The translations under genes and the position numbers were made by a program. 64,000 nt of DNA from the NCBI GenBank assembly GCA_001466705.2, contig LATX02000112.1:744001-808000 (forward strand), given 5' to 3'. This stretch comes from Moniliophthora roreri (Eukaryota > Basidiomycota > Agaricomycetes > Agaricales > Marasmiaceae). Below the pieces are notes generated by a model. The model did not search any database. It was given only the letters and a program-made list of their open reading frames with translations, and was not told the origin of the DNA. Each line of letters opens with the position of its first letter. Positions within the stretch are counted from its first letter, which is position 1. Below, piece by piece: positions 1 through 12,935 of this stretch.

Positions 1-3000
1 AGTTCCAGACACCTCGGGACACCCGCTAGGACGTGAAGCTCAGAATTGCTAGTACGCTAATCAACGTAAATCTCCGACATCCGATCAGAGCAAAGCCAAG
101 AATATTTGGAACGATGTTTGTGTAGTTGTTCTCCAGACACCGATATTCTTGAATAGCGAGTAAATCCTCGAGCCATCAATTGTCTCTGCGTGCTTCTTTT
201 GCTTCTGTCAATCAGGTCCAGTCATCTTTGGTAGATTTCGGATCAAGTTGAAACTGTGGCTCGATGTTTCAAGTCCACCTGCTGATGTCTCGCATGGCAC
301 CCTACCTGTTACTCCACAAATATCTGGACCCACTAATGACTAGCCAGTCCTTCGAATCTTTTGCCGCTGACGGTTGCTAAGTCGGTCGGACCTTTAAAAC
401 TTTGCGCCCCTCAACTGAGAAACCCGAGGCCTACTACCTGTAATCTTTGAACGCATATTTGAATCGGGGTGATATTATCTGATCTGTCCAAGAATAGTCG
501 CCCTATTACAGGCGCCCTTGAGGACAAGGTATTCGGATGGATATATACTGGAAGCAAGTTGAGACAGGGCGGAACAATTGAGATACCTATGTCCCAAGAA
601 AAATGGATTTCTGTCGTGATAGAAAGAGTGGAGGAACAAGGCGCAGTAGAGAAGAGCCGGAAAGCTGTCGGGGCTGGGTGTTACAGTGGAGGATATGCCG
701 CAATCGACGAGCTACGCACGGAGACTAGCCGGAACTTCTTGCGTAGTGGTTACCGAGATGATGTGTGCCACGGACAGTAAGTAGACATACTGAACCACTG
801 ACGAGCCTCCATCTCTGTATATGGCAGCTGTACACAAATTGCCGAAAATCCCACTCCAAAAGGTGCTTGGGCCGCGTGGTTTTCATTTTCGACCCCACTG
901 CGGGGAAATAAGCACTCGCGGGCAGCTGCACTGTAACTACCGCCGAGTCCGACGCATTGGCTGCACCTTGAATCACAACTTGTAAAAATACTGCCGGGAT
1001 ACAGAAATCCCGGAAATGAGTGGTCACTAGTTGTTCGTTGGTTACTCACATGTCAGGGCATTCCCTGACAGGCCTACCAGTGCCTTGCGCAGCAAGACCA
1101 TGAGACTTGCCGGAGGGTACTCCAAGCAGCGGGAATGAGGAGTCTGTTGGCTTGACCGGGCATCTCTGGCAACTTATCGATAAGTCTGCCAGCAAGTAAA
1201 TCAGCGGGAATAAACCGTATCAATTCACAAAAGCATATGAACCATGGCAAGTCTAGTTGGTATGACTCTGGCAAGAAGCGTCATATCGGGTTTTGCCGGA
1301 TATCCTTACCAAGCACCTTTGCTGGTCTCCCCTCCCTCTGCTCAAGCTATGCCGCGAAATACCTAGCGACTCTATCGAGAACCGGAGTAATATGAGCTGA
1401 GAAGCCTGGACATCCTAAAGACATTGTGACTTGGTGTGTAAAACCTATCCAGCTGACCGATTCAATCGTTCTGATGCAACGTCAGCACACCACTACTTCA
1501 TTCTGAATCTCTAGCATTAATGTATTTCAAGTCATTCACCACCTCATAACATCTTTTGTGGACGCGTTTTACACATACATCGTCGTTTCTATTCGCGATC
1601 GTCTTTCAACTGGGTGTTAGGCTGCGCGCTGTCACGCAAAGCAAGGACAACTGCAAGTAGGACGGTCGCGATAGTCGATTTTTGGCATGCTGTCCGATCA
1701 TCAAGCACCGAGGCTGCACTCATTCCGATGTCGACATCGCAATACATGGTGACGTCGACCTGTCCGCCTCAGGTACAACTAACACCTACATCATACCCTG
1801 CACAAAGTTCACATACCTTTCAGGGTCGACGTAATTCCTAGTCTTCGGACACTGCCGCGTTTTGCAAGACCTGTCCATTCCTTATCGTAAATACTTCATG
1901 CCAAGGGGCGCTGAAGCTGTCGACGTCAGAATGAGTCCTTACTGGACCGTTTATAATATAAATTTGAAGGTTAGGATATTCCCATACTTGATGTTTCTGA
2001 CGAACCTGGGGGTTGTTGACGAGCTTGCGCATTTGACAGCTCCGAAGGATACGGTGGACATGGCGGCATATCAATTAGAAGATAGGGTTGACGTCCTCTC
2101 AGGGAAGAGTTGAAGAGGGTCGTCGCAAATGAGGTTTTGATCTAGCCTTGCCTCACAATGAGATGGGCACGGTCTCTGATTGGGGCAGTGGGACGGATGA
2201 TTGAGATGGGGTATTCACAAGACTGGCTCTTCAGATGGATATTTGGAAGTTACTTTGTTATTGGCACTCCAATGCCAATGTTATGAGGCCACGTACTTCG
2301 TAAATCCTTGCTCCTTTTCATTTCTGACAACATTTATGAAAGAGTTCCCCATCTCATATCGGCCGACAACCTTGATGATAAGCGTGTTACCGGACCACGC
2401 AGGATTCGAAGTGGTGGAAGTAAATCGTCCGACGCTGGCCACCAGAAAACCTTTGTCCGCCGTAACGCGGTCTCCATTACTCCCGTGCGGTTCATTTCCG
2501 CACTAGACGAGCCTTTCGCTTGACACAGGGGTGACAAATCATTATCTTTGTCGTATTACATATGTTGCGGGATACTCAAATATGGGGAAAGCGCTCGCCA
2601 CGCACAATTTGACATTACTTGTATTTTGGATGCGCTCTAGGAGTGGGTGAAAGTCAAATCAGTTGTGGTCCATCTGTAAGTTTGATTACTGTTTCTTCTG
2701 CTCACGCTTAGTCCTTACTAGATTGTGCATACGCACGTTTGAGTCTACGGCTGTAGTCGAGTCTGTCGCCGAAGTTCTCGGGAAGAGCATCGTGCTACGA
2801 CGCACATAAAGCGCCTTATTCTTCCAGCCTCAAGCTATTGACTGACCACCGTGGTTTTTCCGAGTATTTGAGAAAACGGAGTGTTTGGCCGAGACGGGCC
2901 TTCGGTGCGCTCTGGAAGTACGCCGATTTAGACTGGTCAGTGGACAAGGCGGGAATTGTTGTGCGACTCGGTGAGAAGCAAGGATAGGTATGTCCGGCTA

Positions 3001-5191
3001 TATTCAGATGCTTCTGTCTATTATCTGATAATTGTTCTCCGGTATTTTCAGAATCAATCTTCTGCCTTTCGTCAATCATTCCTTGCTGATTGCATCGGAG
3101 GGACATGTTCTCAGGCAACTGGTTCACACCGTTATCAGCTCAGTTTCTGCCCACAGCCATGGGATAATGTCTTCAGCATCTCATGGTCTCCGTTGCTAAT
3201 CGCATTGTTAATCATGGCGTTCCTCATTGAACGTATTCCCTTGTGAAAGTCCCCCCCCCCGAATCCCCACCGATGCAGGGACAACACTTACCCTCAGTTG
3301 TGTGATAGCACGGGCATTAACGGACTCCGTATGTATAATATCTACTTCCCTAGTTCGCCGTCAAACTGAATAGTTCTCAGTCTCCCAAAAAAAAATTCAT
3401 ATCGGTTGCCCGGGTATTCCGACATTCCCGCTCAGAATCGATGTGTCGTTAATGAAAGCTACCGAAGATAGGTAAGCAAAATGCTGTTGTGAGTACTATC
3501 CGGCTGAAATTTTTCGCTGGCAATTCAGGGCGAGGAAGCGTTTGCGGGCGCTCTTTTACGAAGAGTTGCTCACTCATTTCCCCATCAAGAGCAGAGTTAA
3601 CGGTCTCTTATCGGAAGTCTCCAGCGCAGATCGCCTCGTGGAGCCATTACTCTATAAGACTGGTAAAGGTGGCTGGCCAATCGTAGTACTGCTTTGACAC
3701 CGTAGGAGTCGATCAAGTCAACATCGACATCTCCCTTGCGCTTTAATGGTGCTCGTAATTCTCATCTACGTGAAATATAACTTTCGCAGCAACGGCATTC
3801 TCTTACCAAGCTAGCGACCTCGGAATTCTTGCGTGGCCGGGTCAAGCGTGCGTGGCATCTATCGTACACCACCGGGTTCGTACCGAGGTGACCCTGCGGT
3901 TTGTCAGAAGATGTGGTTGCGTCGAGGTACGTGAAGATGGTTGACCGGTTCTTCCATACTGACCTTATGTTAGTTCAATCCCCGTCGGATAAACTCTGGA
4001 AAGAGTCAATCGGTCAAAGCAAGCGACTGCTTCAGGCGCACGTTCCTAGCTTTGCCTCCACTTGGGGAATGATAGAGAAGGGGGGTCTTTCACCTTTTCG
4101 GGATTGCCAACATCTACTTGATGGAGGGCTGCATTGGGCACTAATTTGGAGTTCCTAGACCTCCACTTTTCCCAAGAAGCTTCTGAAGCACGTGCTGGTG
4201 TAATATGCACCGTGTCTCGCTCAAGCGGTATTATTGGCTCCCGCAGCGCCAAAGGGCATGCCGAATAGCGCTTTGCCCCTCGGCAGATTCTCTGGACTGG
4301 TTCTAGAGCTCAGGATTTTCTCTTTGATCGCCATCATTCTTCGCTGGCATCACTTCCTCATCAAAGCGAGCGATGCGCCGTTGAGCCGACCACTCGCTAT
4401 CTGTAGCAGTCTTCGCGAAGCCGCTATTCATGGAAGCATAATCAACTCAGTGATAAGATCTCTTGATACCCAACTGACACTGATTACCCTTTGGCTCTGC
4501 CTTGACGCCTGGCAGGACTTTGGAGGGTTCCTGTACTTCCGTGGATGGGGAACTGTTTTTTTTTTTTTTTATAAATTGCTTAGTATCGGGACTATTGTGT
4601 ATCATCCTAAGTTACCACTGAGGCAGAAAGGTACCTTTTCTTCTGTGTTCAGCAGACACCGAAGAAGCTCCGCAAAGTGGCAGCACCACTATCTCTGGAG
4701 AAGCCATCTTTCCTCAAGAACCACCTGTCCATGGGCTTATACCCTATCAGCCCCCTACCCACTCTTCCAAAGATAACGGTCTCCTTTCGGCCGTCCCCTT
4801 CTAAGATTGGGAGTCTTCTTGGTCAACAAGGATGCGTTCCCGCCCAGAACTTGCAGTCTGGTAGTCCCATGACCCTTAAGGTTTAGGAGACTAAGAGTTC
4901 TGAAATCCATGGCTTGTGATTGTGTTACAGAATCCCAATCTTTATCCTATCGTGTTTGCTATTTCGGTACAAGAAGTGTTGATTCACTTAATGCCTGATT
5001 TTATCAATCAATAGTTGGAACGATACTCAGGTGATACTTTTGGCAAGTCGCGACGCGTTGAAAAGGCGTGTCGCACAGCCTGCACCACGTGCAGCACTAT
5101 TCCTTTCTCTTCTAAGTACCACCATACTCGCCGCTAATCTCGGTCCAGGATTCTTTCGGTTTTGAGAGCGCCACTCACCTCATACTGAAGG
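1..5191. other. Left-edge stretch without a convincing gene
   Basis: No open frame here has a recognisable domain, and none could be joined to others by plausible splice sites into a family-like protein. The longest frame, 180 codons at 4,234-4,776 on the plus strand, runs through a T15 tract (4,556-4,570) and has no known motif. A C-rich homopolymer lies near 3,247. No terminal repeats, reverse transcriptase or transposase motifs were seen. It may be intergenic DNA or heavily decayed sequence. Confidence 0.5.
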
Positions 5192-6077
5192 ATGCCCACT
5201 ATCCCTCGAGACGTCCAGGAATTCTTATATCGGTATCCCAACGGTGGAGACGACAGATCTCAATCTGCCAATCTCAAGTTCTACACCAATAAACTGAGAT
5301 GTCGACCTGACAACCTTCTTATCGAGGAGATTCATGACCAGTGTGTACTCTTTTGCTCCTGCGGATACATCCAAGTTTATCACACTCGTACAGGTGGTGG
5401 GGTGACTACGAGACGCTGGAGTACAATCATGGGTTTATTCAGTGGCTGTAAGTATACAATCCCAGTACTCTTCATCACATATAATAACTCCATTCGATTC
5501 TTCAGATTCCCGATACGAGAACACGGAATGAACTTTCAGTCTCAACCTTTACAACCTCATGAGCTCAAGTCCATGAAGTCTGATCCAGCCGTGATCCAGC
5601 GAATCCTTACTTCGTACAAATTAATGTTGGTATTTTATGGCATGAACCTAGTTTCTGAAGAAACGGGCCTTCTGGAGAGATCTCAAGACTACAAGCCTCG
5701 GTACAGAAACCTTGTCTGTACGTGGTACTACTCCTTCTCCCCTTCCTGAACTGACCGGTGAATTAGATTCCTCCCATAATAATTTGAGAATATCTCGCAT
5801 CCTGAAATCCCTGTCCGAGTTTGGTTTGGAGCGTTTGAATGCCGGCTTCTTGCTGCATGTACTGAACGAGCAGAGCGAATTTCGGAAATTGGACTCGGGT
5901 GGAATTAGAAGCTCGATGGATAGATGGTGGGTCAACTGCATACGAAATGATGCAGAAAGAGAGTGGATTGGAGATGTGATTGCAAAAGTTCGTGCTGGGG
6001 ATGGATATGTCTTCACCAGAGAGGCTTATGAGGAGGCGCTCGAGAAACGACGCAAAGATGGTAGCTTTTCCTCCTGA
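5192..6077 (+). CDS. OGFr-domain protein (opioid growth factor receptor-like conserved domain)
   Basis: Four exons (5192-5340, 5394-5447, 5506-5717, 5767-6077) join in frame to 241 residues. The protein carries the conserved region of the OGFr family almost from end to end. Diagnostic blocks are FYTNKLRCRPDNLLIEEIHD, then WWGDYETLEYNHGFIQWLFP, PIREHGMN, and SYKLMLVFYGMNLVSEETG. The C-terminal part contains HNNLRISRILKSLSEFGLER and a final FTREAYEEAL-type segment. In animals the domain belongs to a nuclear-envelope-associated growth regulator. Its fungal role is not established, so no function is claimed. The three introns are 49-58 bp with GT-AG ends, and the ATG at 5192 is the first in frame. 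It ends 133 bp from the convergent GSKIP-like gene. Confidence 0.88.
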
Positions 6078-6209
6078 AGCTCAAGGAGCTACTTGCTCTG
6101 ATTCATGAATTTTAAGTTGAGAAAGGTTCGTGTATGCTCGTATAGTAGACTAGACATACAGACTAGTATGAGAGCAAGGCTTCAGACCACTGTAGACATG
6201 ATCATGATG

Positions 6210-6586
6210 TCAATGAGAATTCGACAATCTTTCCAGCGCCTCGAATAGCTGCCTCTGTTTCTCCATTGCGTAGAGAGAGCTGGCGGATTGCAAAAGACCC
6301 TCCAGACTCTCGAATACGTGTGTCCGATCCCAATCTGAACCTTCTGATGGCTTCTAGCATCGTAGTCAGTAGGGAACACTGGATATCGAGAGGACTAGTA
6401 ACGCACTATCGCAAATCCTCTCTCTGTCAGGATCACATATATGACCTTTCCTTCCAAGAGTGTAACTGATGCATGAGCATCAAGTGAAGTGTATCTCAGT
6501 ACTGAATATACTTCGATAGCAGATCTTTGCTCCGATAGCGCTTTCCGAAGCTCGTCTCTGTAAAAAGAACCAGTCGAACCCTCCAT
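6210..6586 (-). CDS. Small GSKIP-domain protein
   Basis: Two exons (6407-6586, then 6210-6353; intron 6354-6406, GT-AG) encode 107 residues. The first exon starts MEGSTGSFYRDELRKALSEQ and continues through a beta-rich VTLLEGKVIYVILTERGFAI segment. The second reads THVFESLEGLLQSASSLYAM and ends in a helical tail. This matches the compact GSKIP fold (DUF727), in which a hydrophobic strand pair is followed by an E-x-L-x-x-L-L helix. In animals GSKIP binds GSK3 and PKA. In fungi such single-domain proteins are uncharacterised, though related domains occur in CLU1. The gene lies between OGFr (convergent) and VPS45 (divergent). The start was placed at the first ATG in frame. Confidence 0.72.
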
Positions 6587-6904
6587 GATAAGGAACTTGG
6601 GAGGTTTGGGAGTTTGAGTTGAGGATGTATCGTGTGGAAGCACGTTTCAGGATCTGCTATGAGCTCGACGAGATAAGTTGAGTAGCGATTACCGAACAGC
6701 CCTGGTGACTTGAAGGCGTTGGAAAAGTGACTCTGAGAGTGAGAGAACATTGCCGAGCGCGTCTGCTCAGCCGCAGAATCTGAGTCCTGTTCTGGGCAAT
6801 TATCCTCTCCTTCTCACTTCCATCACCCTCAGCGCCGGAAACGTACGAGTTCACGGTTTGCAAAGCTCTCGATTCAAAAGGCTTTCAAAAATCCGTTGTT
6901 CAAC
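6587..6904. promoter_or_regulatory. Shared upstream region of the GSKIP-like gene and VPS45
   Basis: These 318 bp separate two divergent start codons and must hold both promoters. Overlapping minus-strand frames here have no family signal and are treated as chance. No clear TATA box was found. Confidence 0.45.
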
Positions 6905-9391
6905 ATGGACGTCGTAAAGGCAGTTGAAACCTACGTCACGAAGCTCGTAGCCGAACCTTCTTCAATGAAGGTTCTTCTTCTGGATGCACATACGGTGCGG
7001 GTAGCATGTTCTTCGTAAAAAGTGCATGTGCTGATATCATTACCCAGACACCAATAGTATCCCTAGCTTCCACTCAGTCAACGCTCCTTTCACATCAAGT
7101 ATACCTCACGGATCGAATAGACAATGTGAAGCGCGACCGCATGCCGCACATGAAGTGTGTATGTTTTCTACACATAAACGATGCTAGTCTCGAGGCGCTT
7201 GAAACGGAGCTACGAGAGCCCAAGTATGGCGAATACTATCTGTGTCAGTTGAGAACTCACTAGCTCTTCGTGGCTGTCTCCTCACACCCATCTCATGCAC
7301 AGTCTATTCCAGACTTTAGCAACATTCTCTCGAAAACTGTGATCGAACGCTTGGCAGAGGCAGATGAGTACGAAGTTGTGCGGGAGGTCCAGGTAAGTTT
7401 AAATCTGGAGATGTCCAGTGACAACGTAGCTAACATGTCTTGAAGGAATATTTTGCAGACTACGCGCCTTTGCTACCATGCCTATTCTCACTAAATCATA
7501 TGCCAACCTCGTCGAAACCTCTGTATGGATCCTCACCAAGCACATGGGATCCGGAAGCTTTAGAGCGCTCTGTGCAGGGCATTACGGCTGTCCTACTCAG
7601 CTTGAAGAAGAAGCCAGTAATCCGTTATGAGAAGATGAGCAATATGGCTAAGAAACTGGCCTCCGAAGTTCAGGTGCGTTGGCTAATTTATGTTTGATAA
7701 CACTTTCTGACTAAAGCTCATTAGCACCGAATGCAATCGGAAGCTACGCTGTTTGATTTTAGATTGACGCAAGTACCACCCCTCCTACTTATTCTGGACC
7801 GAAGAAACGATCCAGTAACACCTCTTCTCACTCAATGGACATACCAAGCTATGGTGCACGAGCTTCTGAGCATACAAAATGGTCGTGTTAACCTTAGCCT
7901 TGTACCCGATATAAGACCAGAATTATCGGTGAGTATCATCTTGATCGTGAGAATTATGGCATTATCGACCTCTGCAGGAAATCACTCTAACAACGTCCAC
8001 CGACCCATTCTTCCAAGCTCACTATCTCGCCACGTTTGGCGATCTTGGAACGTCTCTAAAGAACTATGTTCAATCGTACCAGTCTCGGTCACTGGCACAT
8101 GCTCCCTCTGCAATCAACTCCATTGCGGATATGAAGCGATTTGTCGAAGAGTATCCGGAGTTTCGAAAGCTCGGTGGGAATGTGAGTAAACATGTTGCAC
8201 TCGTCGGAGAGCTAAGCAGGCTTGTTGGGAGGGATAAGTTGCTGGAGGTTGGCGAGGTCGAGCAAGGGTTGGCGACCAGCTCTGGTGCTGATTACAAGGT
8301 ATGCCTAGCTTTGAATTGCTAAATGCACCTAATCTGACGTGCTGCCAGGAAGTTGAAGCTCTAATCAAGGATCCCTCTGTAACTGCTAGCCACAAGTTAC
8401 GCCTGGTCATTCTCTATGCGTTAAGGTACCAGAAGACACAGGCAACCAACATCGCTAACTTAATTAACCTCCTGCTATTGCATGGTATATCGCGTGAAGA
8501 AGCTAGAGTGAGTAACTTCTCTTCTCAGCTTGCTGTTAAACGAGTTAAACAATCATTTCTTAGTTGGTCTACGTTTTTCTAAATATTGCAGGAGCCGATC
8601 AACGGCAAGACGATCTATTCTCAACAGAATCTCTTCTTGCCAAAGGGCGATCCGCATTGAAAGGATTGAAGGTAACCCGTTCGGTTCGTGATGACCAACT
8701 AGCAGTCTTTTAACTATATCATCATTCAGGGAGTTGAGAACGTTTATACCCAACATACACCACATCTTTCGCAAACTCTGGAAAACCTTTCAAAGGGCCG
8801 TCTGAAGGAAACTAGTTATCCTTTCATCGAAAGTCCGGGGCCGAACGCTAGTTTGCAAAGGTACCCATCACCTTCACCATGCCCCGGAATTGAGTGCTGA
8901 ACCCGGGAGCAGACCTCAAGACATTATTATTTTCATGATTGGCGGCACAACATACGAAGAAGCTAGAACCATAGCTCTACTCAACCAGCAGTCAACACCC
9001 AGTTCATCGGGGCTGGGAACTTCTACGCCGACGGCTGCCGGTGCTCGTATTTTGTTGGGTGGTACTTGCGTGCATAACTCCTCGTCGTACGTTATTTTCT
9101 CCCACTCTTGTGTCGCCCTGTTAACGCGTTCGCAGTTATCTTGAAATGGTTCATACGGCCGCTGAGAAATTCCCATCGTCTGTGTACGAACCACCACCAG
9201 AGTCTGCTTCAAATGCTCCTACGCTGAACTTGAACCTCGGTGGTGTTAATGTGAGCTTGGGTGGCGCAGGTAGCGGTGTATACCGCACTAGCAGCGATGC
9301 TGTCGGAGTACAGGCAGACGGCATTCGGGATGGTGTCCTGAATTTGATTGGCAAAGTCAAGCAAGGAGTGGACCGCATAGCTATACCCTGA
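6905..9391 (+). CDS. VPS45: Vacuolar protein sorting protein VPS45 (Sec1/Munc18 family)
   Basis: A many-exon gene for a full-length SM protein that binds the endosomal t-SNARE Tlg2/syntaxin-16 and promotes SNARE assembly in Golgi-endosome-vacuole traffic. The start reads [15 protein letters not shown] and a first intron near 6,992 leads into [22 protein letters not shown] landmarks follow: [20 protein letters not shown] near the middle, [15 protein letters not shown], the [20 protein letters not shown] helix, LVILYALRY, and near the end [20 protein letters not shown] followed by [14 protein letters not shown]. These are conserved in Vps45 proteins. An unusual feature is a Gly/Ser-rich C-terminal extension (about 9,180-9,391) beyond the domain. 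Introns are short GT-AG. ERV46 follows in the same direction. Confidence 0.95.
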
Positions 9392-9650
9392 CATGTAGAT
9401 AATATAACGTACTCTCTACGCTCTTCTAATTGCATTCGGGAGTCGGAGGTGGTTCCTAGGATAAATCCCGGTAGATTTCAGACCGGAAAGTGAAATGCTG
9501 GCGCGGTGAGAGGTGACACGTATATCCCAGTCACGGGATGCTTATATCTTCTCCGGTCTCCAGCACCGTCACTGTCTCCTCTACTTTCCCTGCTCTGTCG
9601 TTTGGTTTCCTGTTGGTTGCGGATTTTTCTGGTCGGTTCTTCTATATACG

Positions 9651-11419
9651 ATGGCTAAAGGGCTATTCGCCAATTTGAAAGGCGTTGATGCCTTTGGTAA
9701 GGTAAATGCTCAACTTCCGTGTCGGTTGCCTATTAGCTCCTTGACTTTCTTCCATTCTATAGACTACAGACGATGTCAAAGTCAAGACTCGTACTGGTGC
9801 ATTGTGTACGTGGTCTGTACCCCTTTGGAATTGTCACCGTGCTGATTAAACTTCCGTCCCAACAAAGTAACCATATTGTCTGCGGCTATTATCCTGGCTT
9901 TTACTATGATGGAGTTCATAGACTACCGGAGAGTCTACATTGACACCTCATTAGTGGTTGACAAAAGTAGAGGAGAGAAGTTGACTGTGAATTTAAACGT
10001 CACTTTCCCGAGAGTGCCATGTTACTGTAAGTCCTAACGATTGACACTTAGTATGTCTCTAATCCCCTTGAACAGTGCTCAGTCTTGACGTGATGGATAT
10101 CAGTGGTGAAACGCAGAGGGACATATCTCACAACGTTCTCAAGGCCAGACTGGACAATAGAGGGAATGCGGTGCCAAATTCGTACAGCGCTGACTTGCGC
10201 AACGATTTGGACAAGATGAACGAAGTCAAGAATGAGAACTACTGTGGTTCTTGCTACGGAGGATTGGAGCCTGCCAGTGGATGCTGTAACACCTGTGAGG
10301 ATGTCCGAATGGCGTATGTGAATCGTGGATGGAGTTTCTCAAACCCTGACGCTATTGAGCAGGTTCGTATTGACCTGAATGGGTTTCTATTCACGATTGT
10401 TGAATATCTAAATTTCTTCAGTGTAAACAAGAAGGATGGGCCGACAAGCTCCGTGAGCAAGCCGATGAGGGATGCAATATTGCAGGTCGTATCCGAATCA
10501 ACAAGGTCATCGGAAACATCCATCTTTCTCCAGGTCGTTCCTTCCAGACCAGTGGACGTAACTATTATGAATTGGTGCCCTACCTCCGAGATGATGGAAA
10601 TAGGCATGACTTTTCGCATACTATCCACAAGTTTGCCTTCGAAGGTGCGATGCGATGCTCCTTATACGATGGCTAGTTAACGTGATCTCTTCCAGGTGAC
10701 GATGAATATGACATTTACAAGGCCGAAGCTGGCCGAGAGATGAGAAAACGTCTTGGCATAGGTGCAAACCCCTTGGATGGTGCCACAGGCAGGGTGCGTA
10801 AAACAATATTACACCGTCCTGTCGCTGGTCCTAATCGTCTGTGCTGTAGACTTCGAAAGCTGCGTACATGTTCCAGTATTTCCTCAAGGTTGTTTCGACA
10901 CAATTCCGTACCATTGATGGAAAGATTGTGCGTTCTTCGCAGTGCTTGTCTTGAGATAGAAGACTGACTTCTCGTCGCAGATCAACACTCACCAGTACAG
11001 TGTCACCCACTTCGAGCGTGACCTTACTGAAGGTGCTCGTGGGGATACCGGCCAAGGGGTTGCTTTGCAGCATGGTGTGACTGGTGTTCCTGGTATGTCC
11101 CGCCCATTCTTCCGCCATGGTATACTCCACTAACTGGCTACAGGCGCCTTCTTCAACTTTGAAATCTCACCGATCCTCGTCGTTCATTCAGACACAAGGC
11201 AATCATTCGCTCATTTCATTACATCGTAAGTTCCCCTTCTCAATCAACGCACACTCCATCACTGATGCATTTACCTTCTCCAGGACCTGCGCCATTGTTG
11301 GTGGTGTGCTGACTGTTGCTTCGCTATTGGACAGCATACTGTTCGCAACAACACGGGCACTGAAGAAGTCTGGCAGTGCGAATGGTCATAGTGCAGGATA
11401 CGGAACTAAAATGATGTAA
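9651..11419 (+). CDS. ERV46: ER-Golgi cargo receptor subunit ERV46 (ERGIC3 family)
   Basis: A multi-exon gene for the Erv41-Erv46 complex subunit that cycles in COPII/COPI vesicles and retrieves ER residents. The N-terminus MAKGLFANLKGVDAFGK is followed by a spliced DDVKVKTRTGAL segment and the first transmembrane helix with FTMMEFIDYRRVYIDTSL. The lumenal part has VNLNVTFPRVPCY, LDVMDISGETQRDISH and the cysteine-rich CGSCYGG...CCNTCEDV block of Erv46 proteins. Further on are KVIGNIHLSPGRSFQ and GAFFNFEISPILVVHSDTRQ, then the second membrane helix CAIVGGVLTVASLLDSILF. The tail contains the basic residues KKSG, and the protein ends GTKMM. Both membrane anchors and the cysteine block are intact. 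Confidence 0.95.
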
Positions 11420-11578
11420 ATGCACTTCGAGAGATTGTATTTATCCTGCAGAATGTAACACATGCCATCCACACCATACTATAAGCTGTCGCAGTCCGCT
11501 ATTGTTATTCCGCTACAAGTACAGCTATGTGATAATGATAAGGATAAAATATACATAAAGATACAGGGATGATTGGAA

Positions 11579-12935
11579 TTAGCCTTTCTTTCTCCCTGCC
11601 GACTTGGAGGACGAAGCATTACTCTTGCGCCTCTTATTTGGCGGGGCGTGAGCGGTAGATGGAATGGTACGTTTGGAGGCGACCGGTGGGGGATGAGAGT
11701 CATCAACTTGGTTCTATGAAACGGAATGAGACTTTGACAATGAGAGATGAGTTGATGTTCTAACCTGAGAACTGATCATTAATTCGTCGTCTTCATCGTC
11801 ATCTTCCTCGATGTCCTCATCGTTATCGAATAGCTCATGTGCAGCAGAGGAACGTTTCCTTGGAGTTTGGCGGCTTTGAGCGCTCGACTGTGCTGGTGGA
11901 GGAGATTCGTCGTCGTCCGATTCCTGTTTCACAGGAACGACAGCTTGCACTCGACGAATCAGCCTTGAATGAACTATTGAGGGAGCGGGCGCATCGATTT
12001 TCATCAGATGCGAAGGCGTCTTTTGTTGGGATCTGCGCCGCGCCAAACGGTTTTCATCAGCAGGTTCTGAATGAGGATTTTGTTTCACAGTGGTGACAGA
12101 GCAGTTTGATTTAGGAATAGGTCTCTTCCGTCGGGAAGGTCCTGCTCGTGATTGACGAACGATGTCATCTGGTGACTCGGAACGTGAGGAGTATTCAGTG
12201 TATTTTCCGGATGATGAAGGTTTGGTAGCCTCGTCGCTATCTGCATATCGGGAGGTTGGTGTTAAAGGAGGCATGTTGAGGGTTGGGCGAGCCTAGTAAA
12301 TATGGTGACAACTATAAATAAAATGAAGTGTTGTAGATAGAACAGGGCGCACATGTATCCGCTCGGTATATTCCTCAACTTTGGATGATAAGGCACATCG
12401 CTCCTCTTCGACCCTAAGAAAATGATCCTGCCAATTTCTTGCCTGGTCTTTCCACTGGGCAAGTTCCCGCTTCAATAGGGAGATAGCTTCTGTTTGGTGC
12501 GCAACCTGAAAGCACTTTAGGGAACCATTCCTTGCATTATACCTCAGACTCACAGTTGTCTCGAATTGTCTTAACTACAAGGATCAATCTGATGAGCATT
12601 CGGCACAAAAAAAAAGAGCGGTAGAACGACGAACCTCCGCCTTCAATACCCCCACCTCTGTCTTCCATTCTTGTGCCTTCAATTGGGCTTCGTGTAGGAG
12701 CTTTACCGCGTTATCGCGGTCCAACCGAGCCTGGTCACGTTCATTTCGTGCTTGTAACGCGTCTGCGTCCGCTCGAGCCACATCTGCCTTGCATCTGGTC
12801 TCAGTGTCGGTGAGCTGCAAGTGATATTGAGTATATTAGAACACCTGCAAGATGTACTACAAAAACACTTGCCGCCCTCTGAATAATTGCAGCTATTGAG
12901 TCTGCAATTTGAGCTGGGGAAGTTGGTACTTCCAT
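11579..12935 (-). CDS. Coiled-coil protein with acidic, Ser-rich C-terminal half (unknown function)
   Basis: Not recognised as a known family. The start is placed at MEVPTSPAQIADSIAAIIQR (12,935). The next exon joins through a GC-AG intron (12,815-12,872) with a strong GCAAGT donor and reads LTDTETRCKADVARADADAL, a long Ala/Arg/Asp/Glu-rich coiled coil. Further exons continue the helix (LLKRELAQWKDQARNWQDHF). The C-terminal half is disordered, with basic patches (RRKRPIPK, RRRSQQK), an acidic run of Asp/Glu near 11,790-11,830, and a basic end NKRRKSN...GRKKG. The last intron is 11,714-11,764. The layout suggests a nuclear scaffold or chromatin-associated protein, which is inference only. It could have been read as one gene with the coiled-coil frame at 13.1-13.7 kb, but the splice phases do not join them. 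Confidence 0.65.

Noticed and set aside
4234..4776. 180-codon plus-strand frame near the left end
   Set aside because: It runs through a T15 tract, has no motif and no convincing splice partners, and composition alone can explain it.
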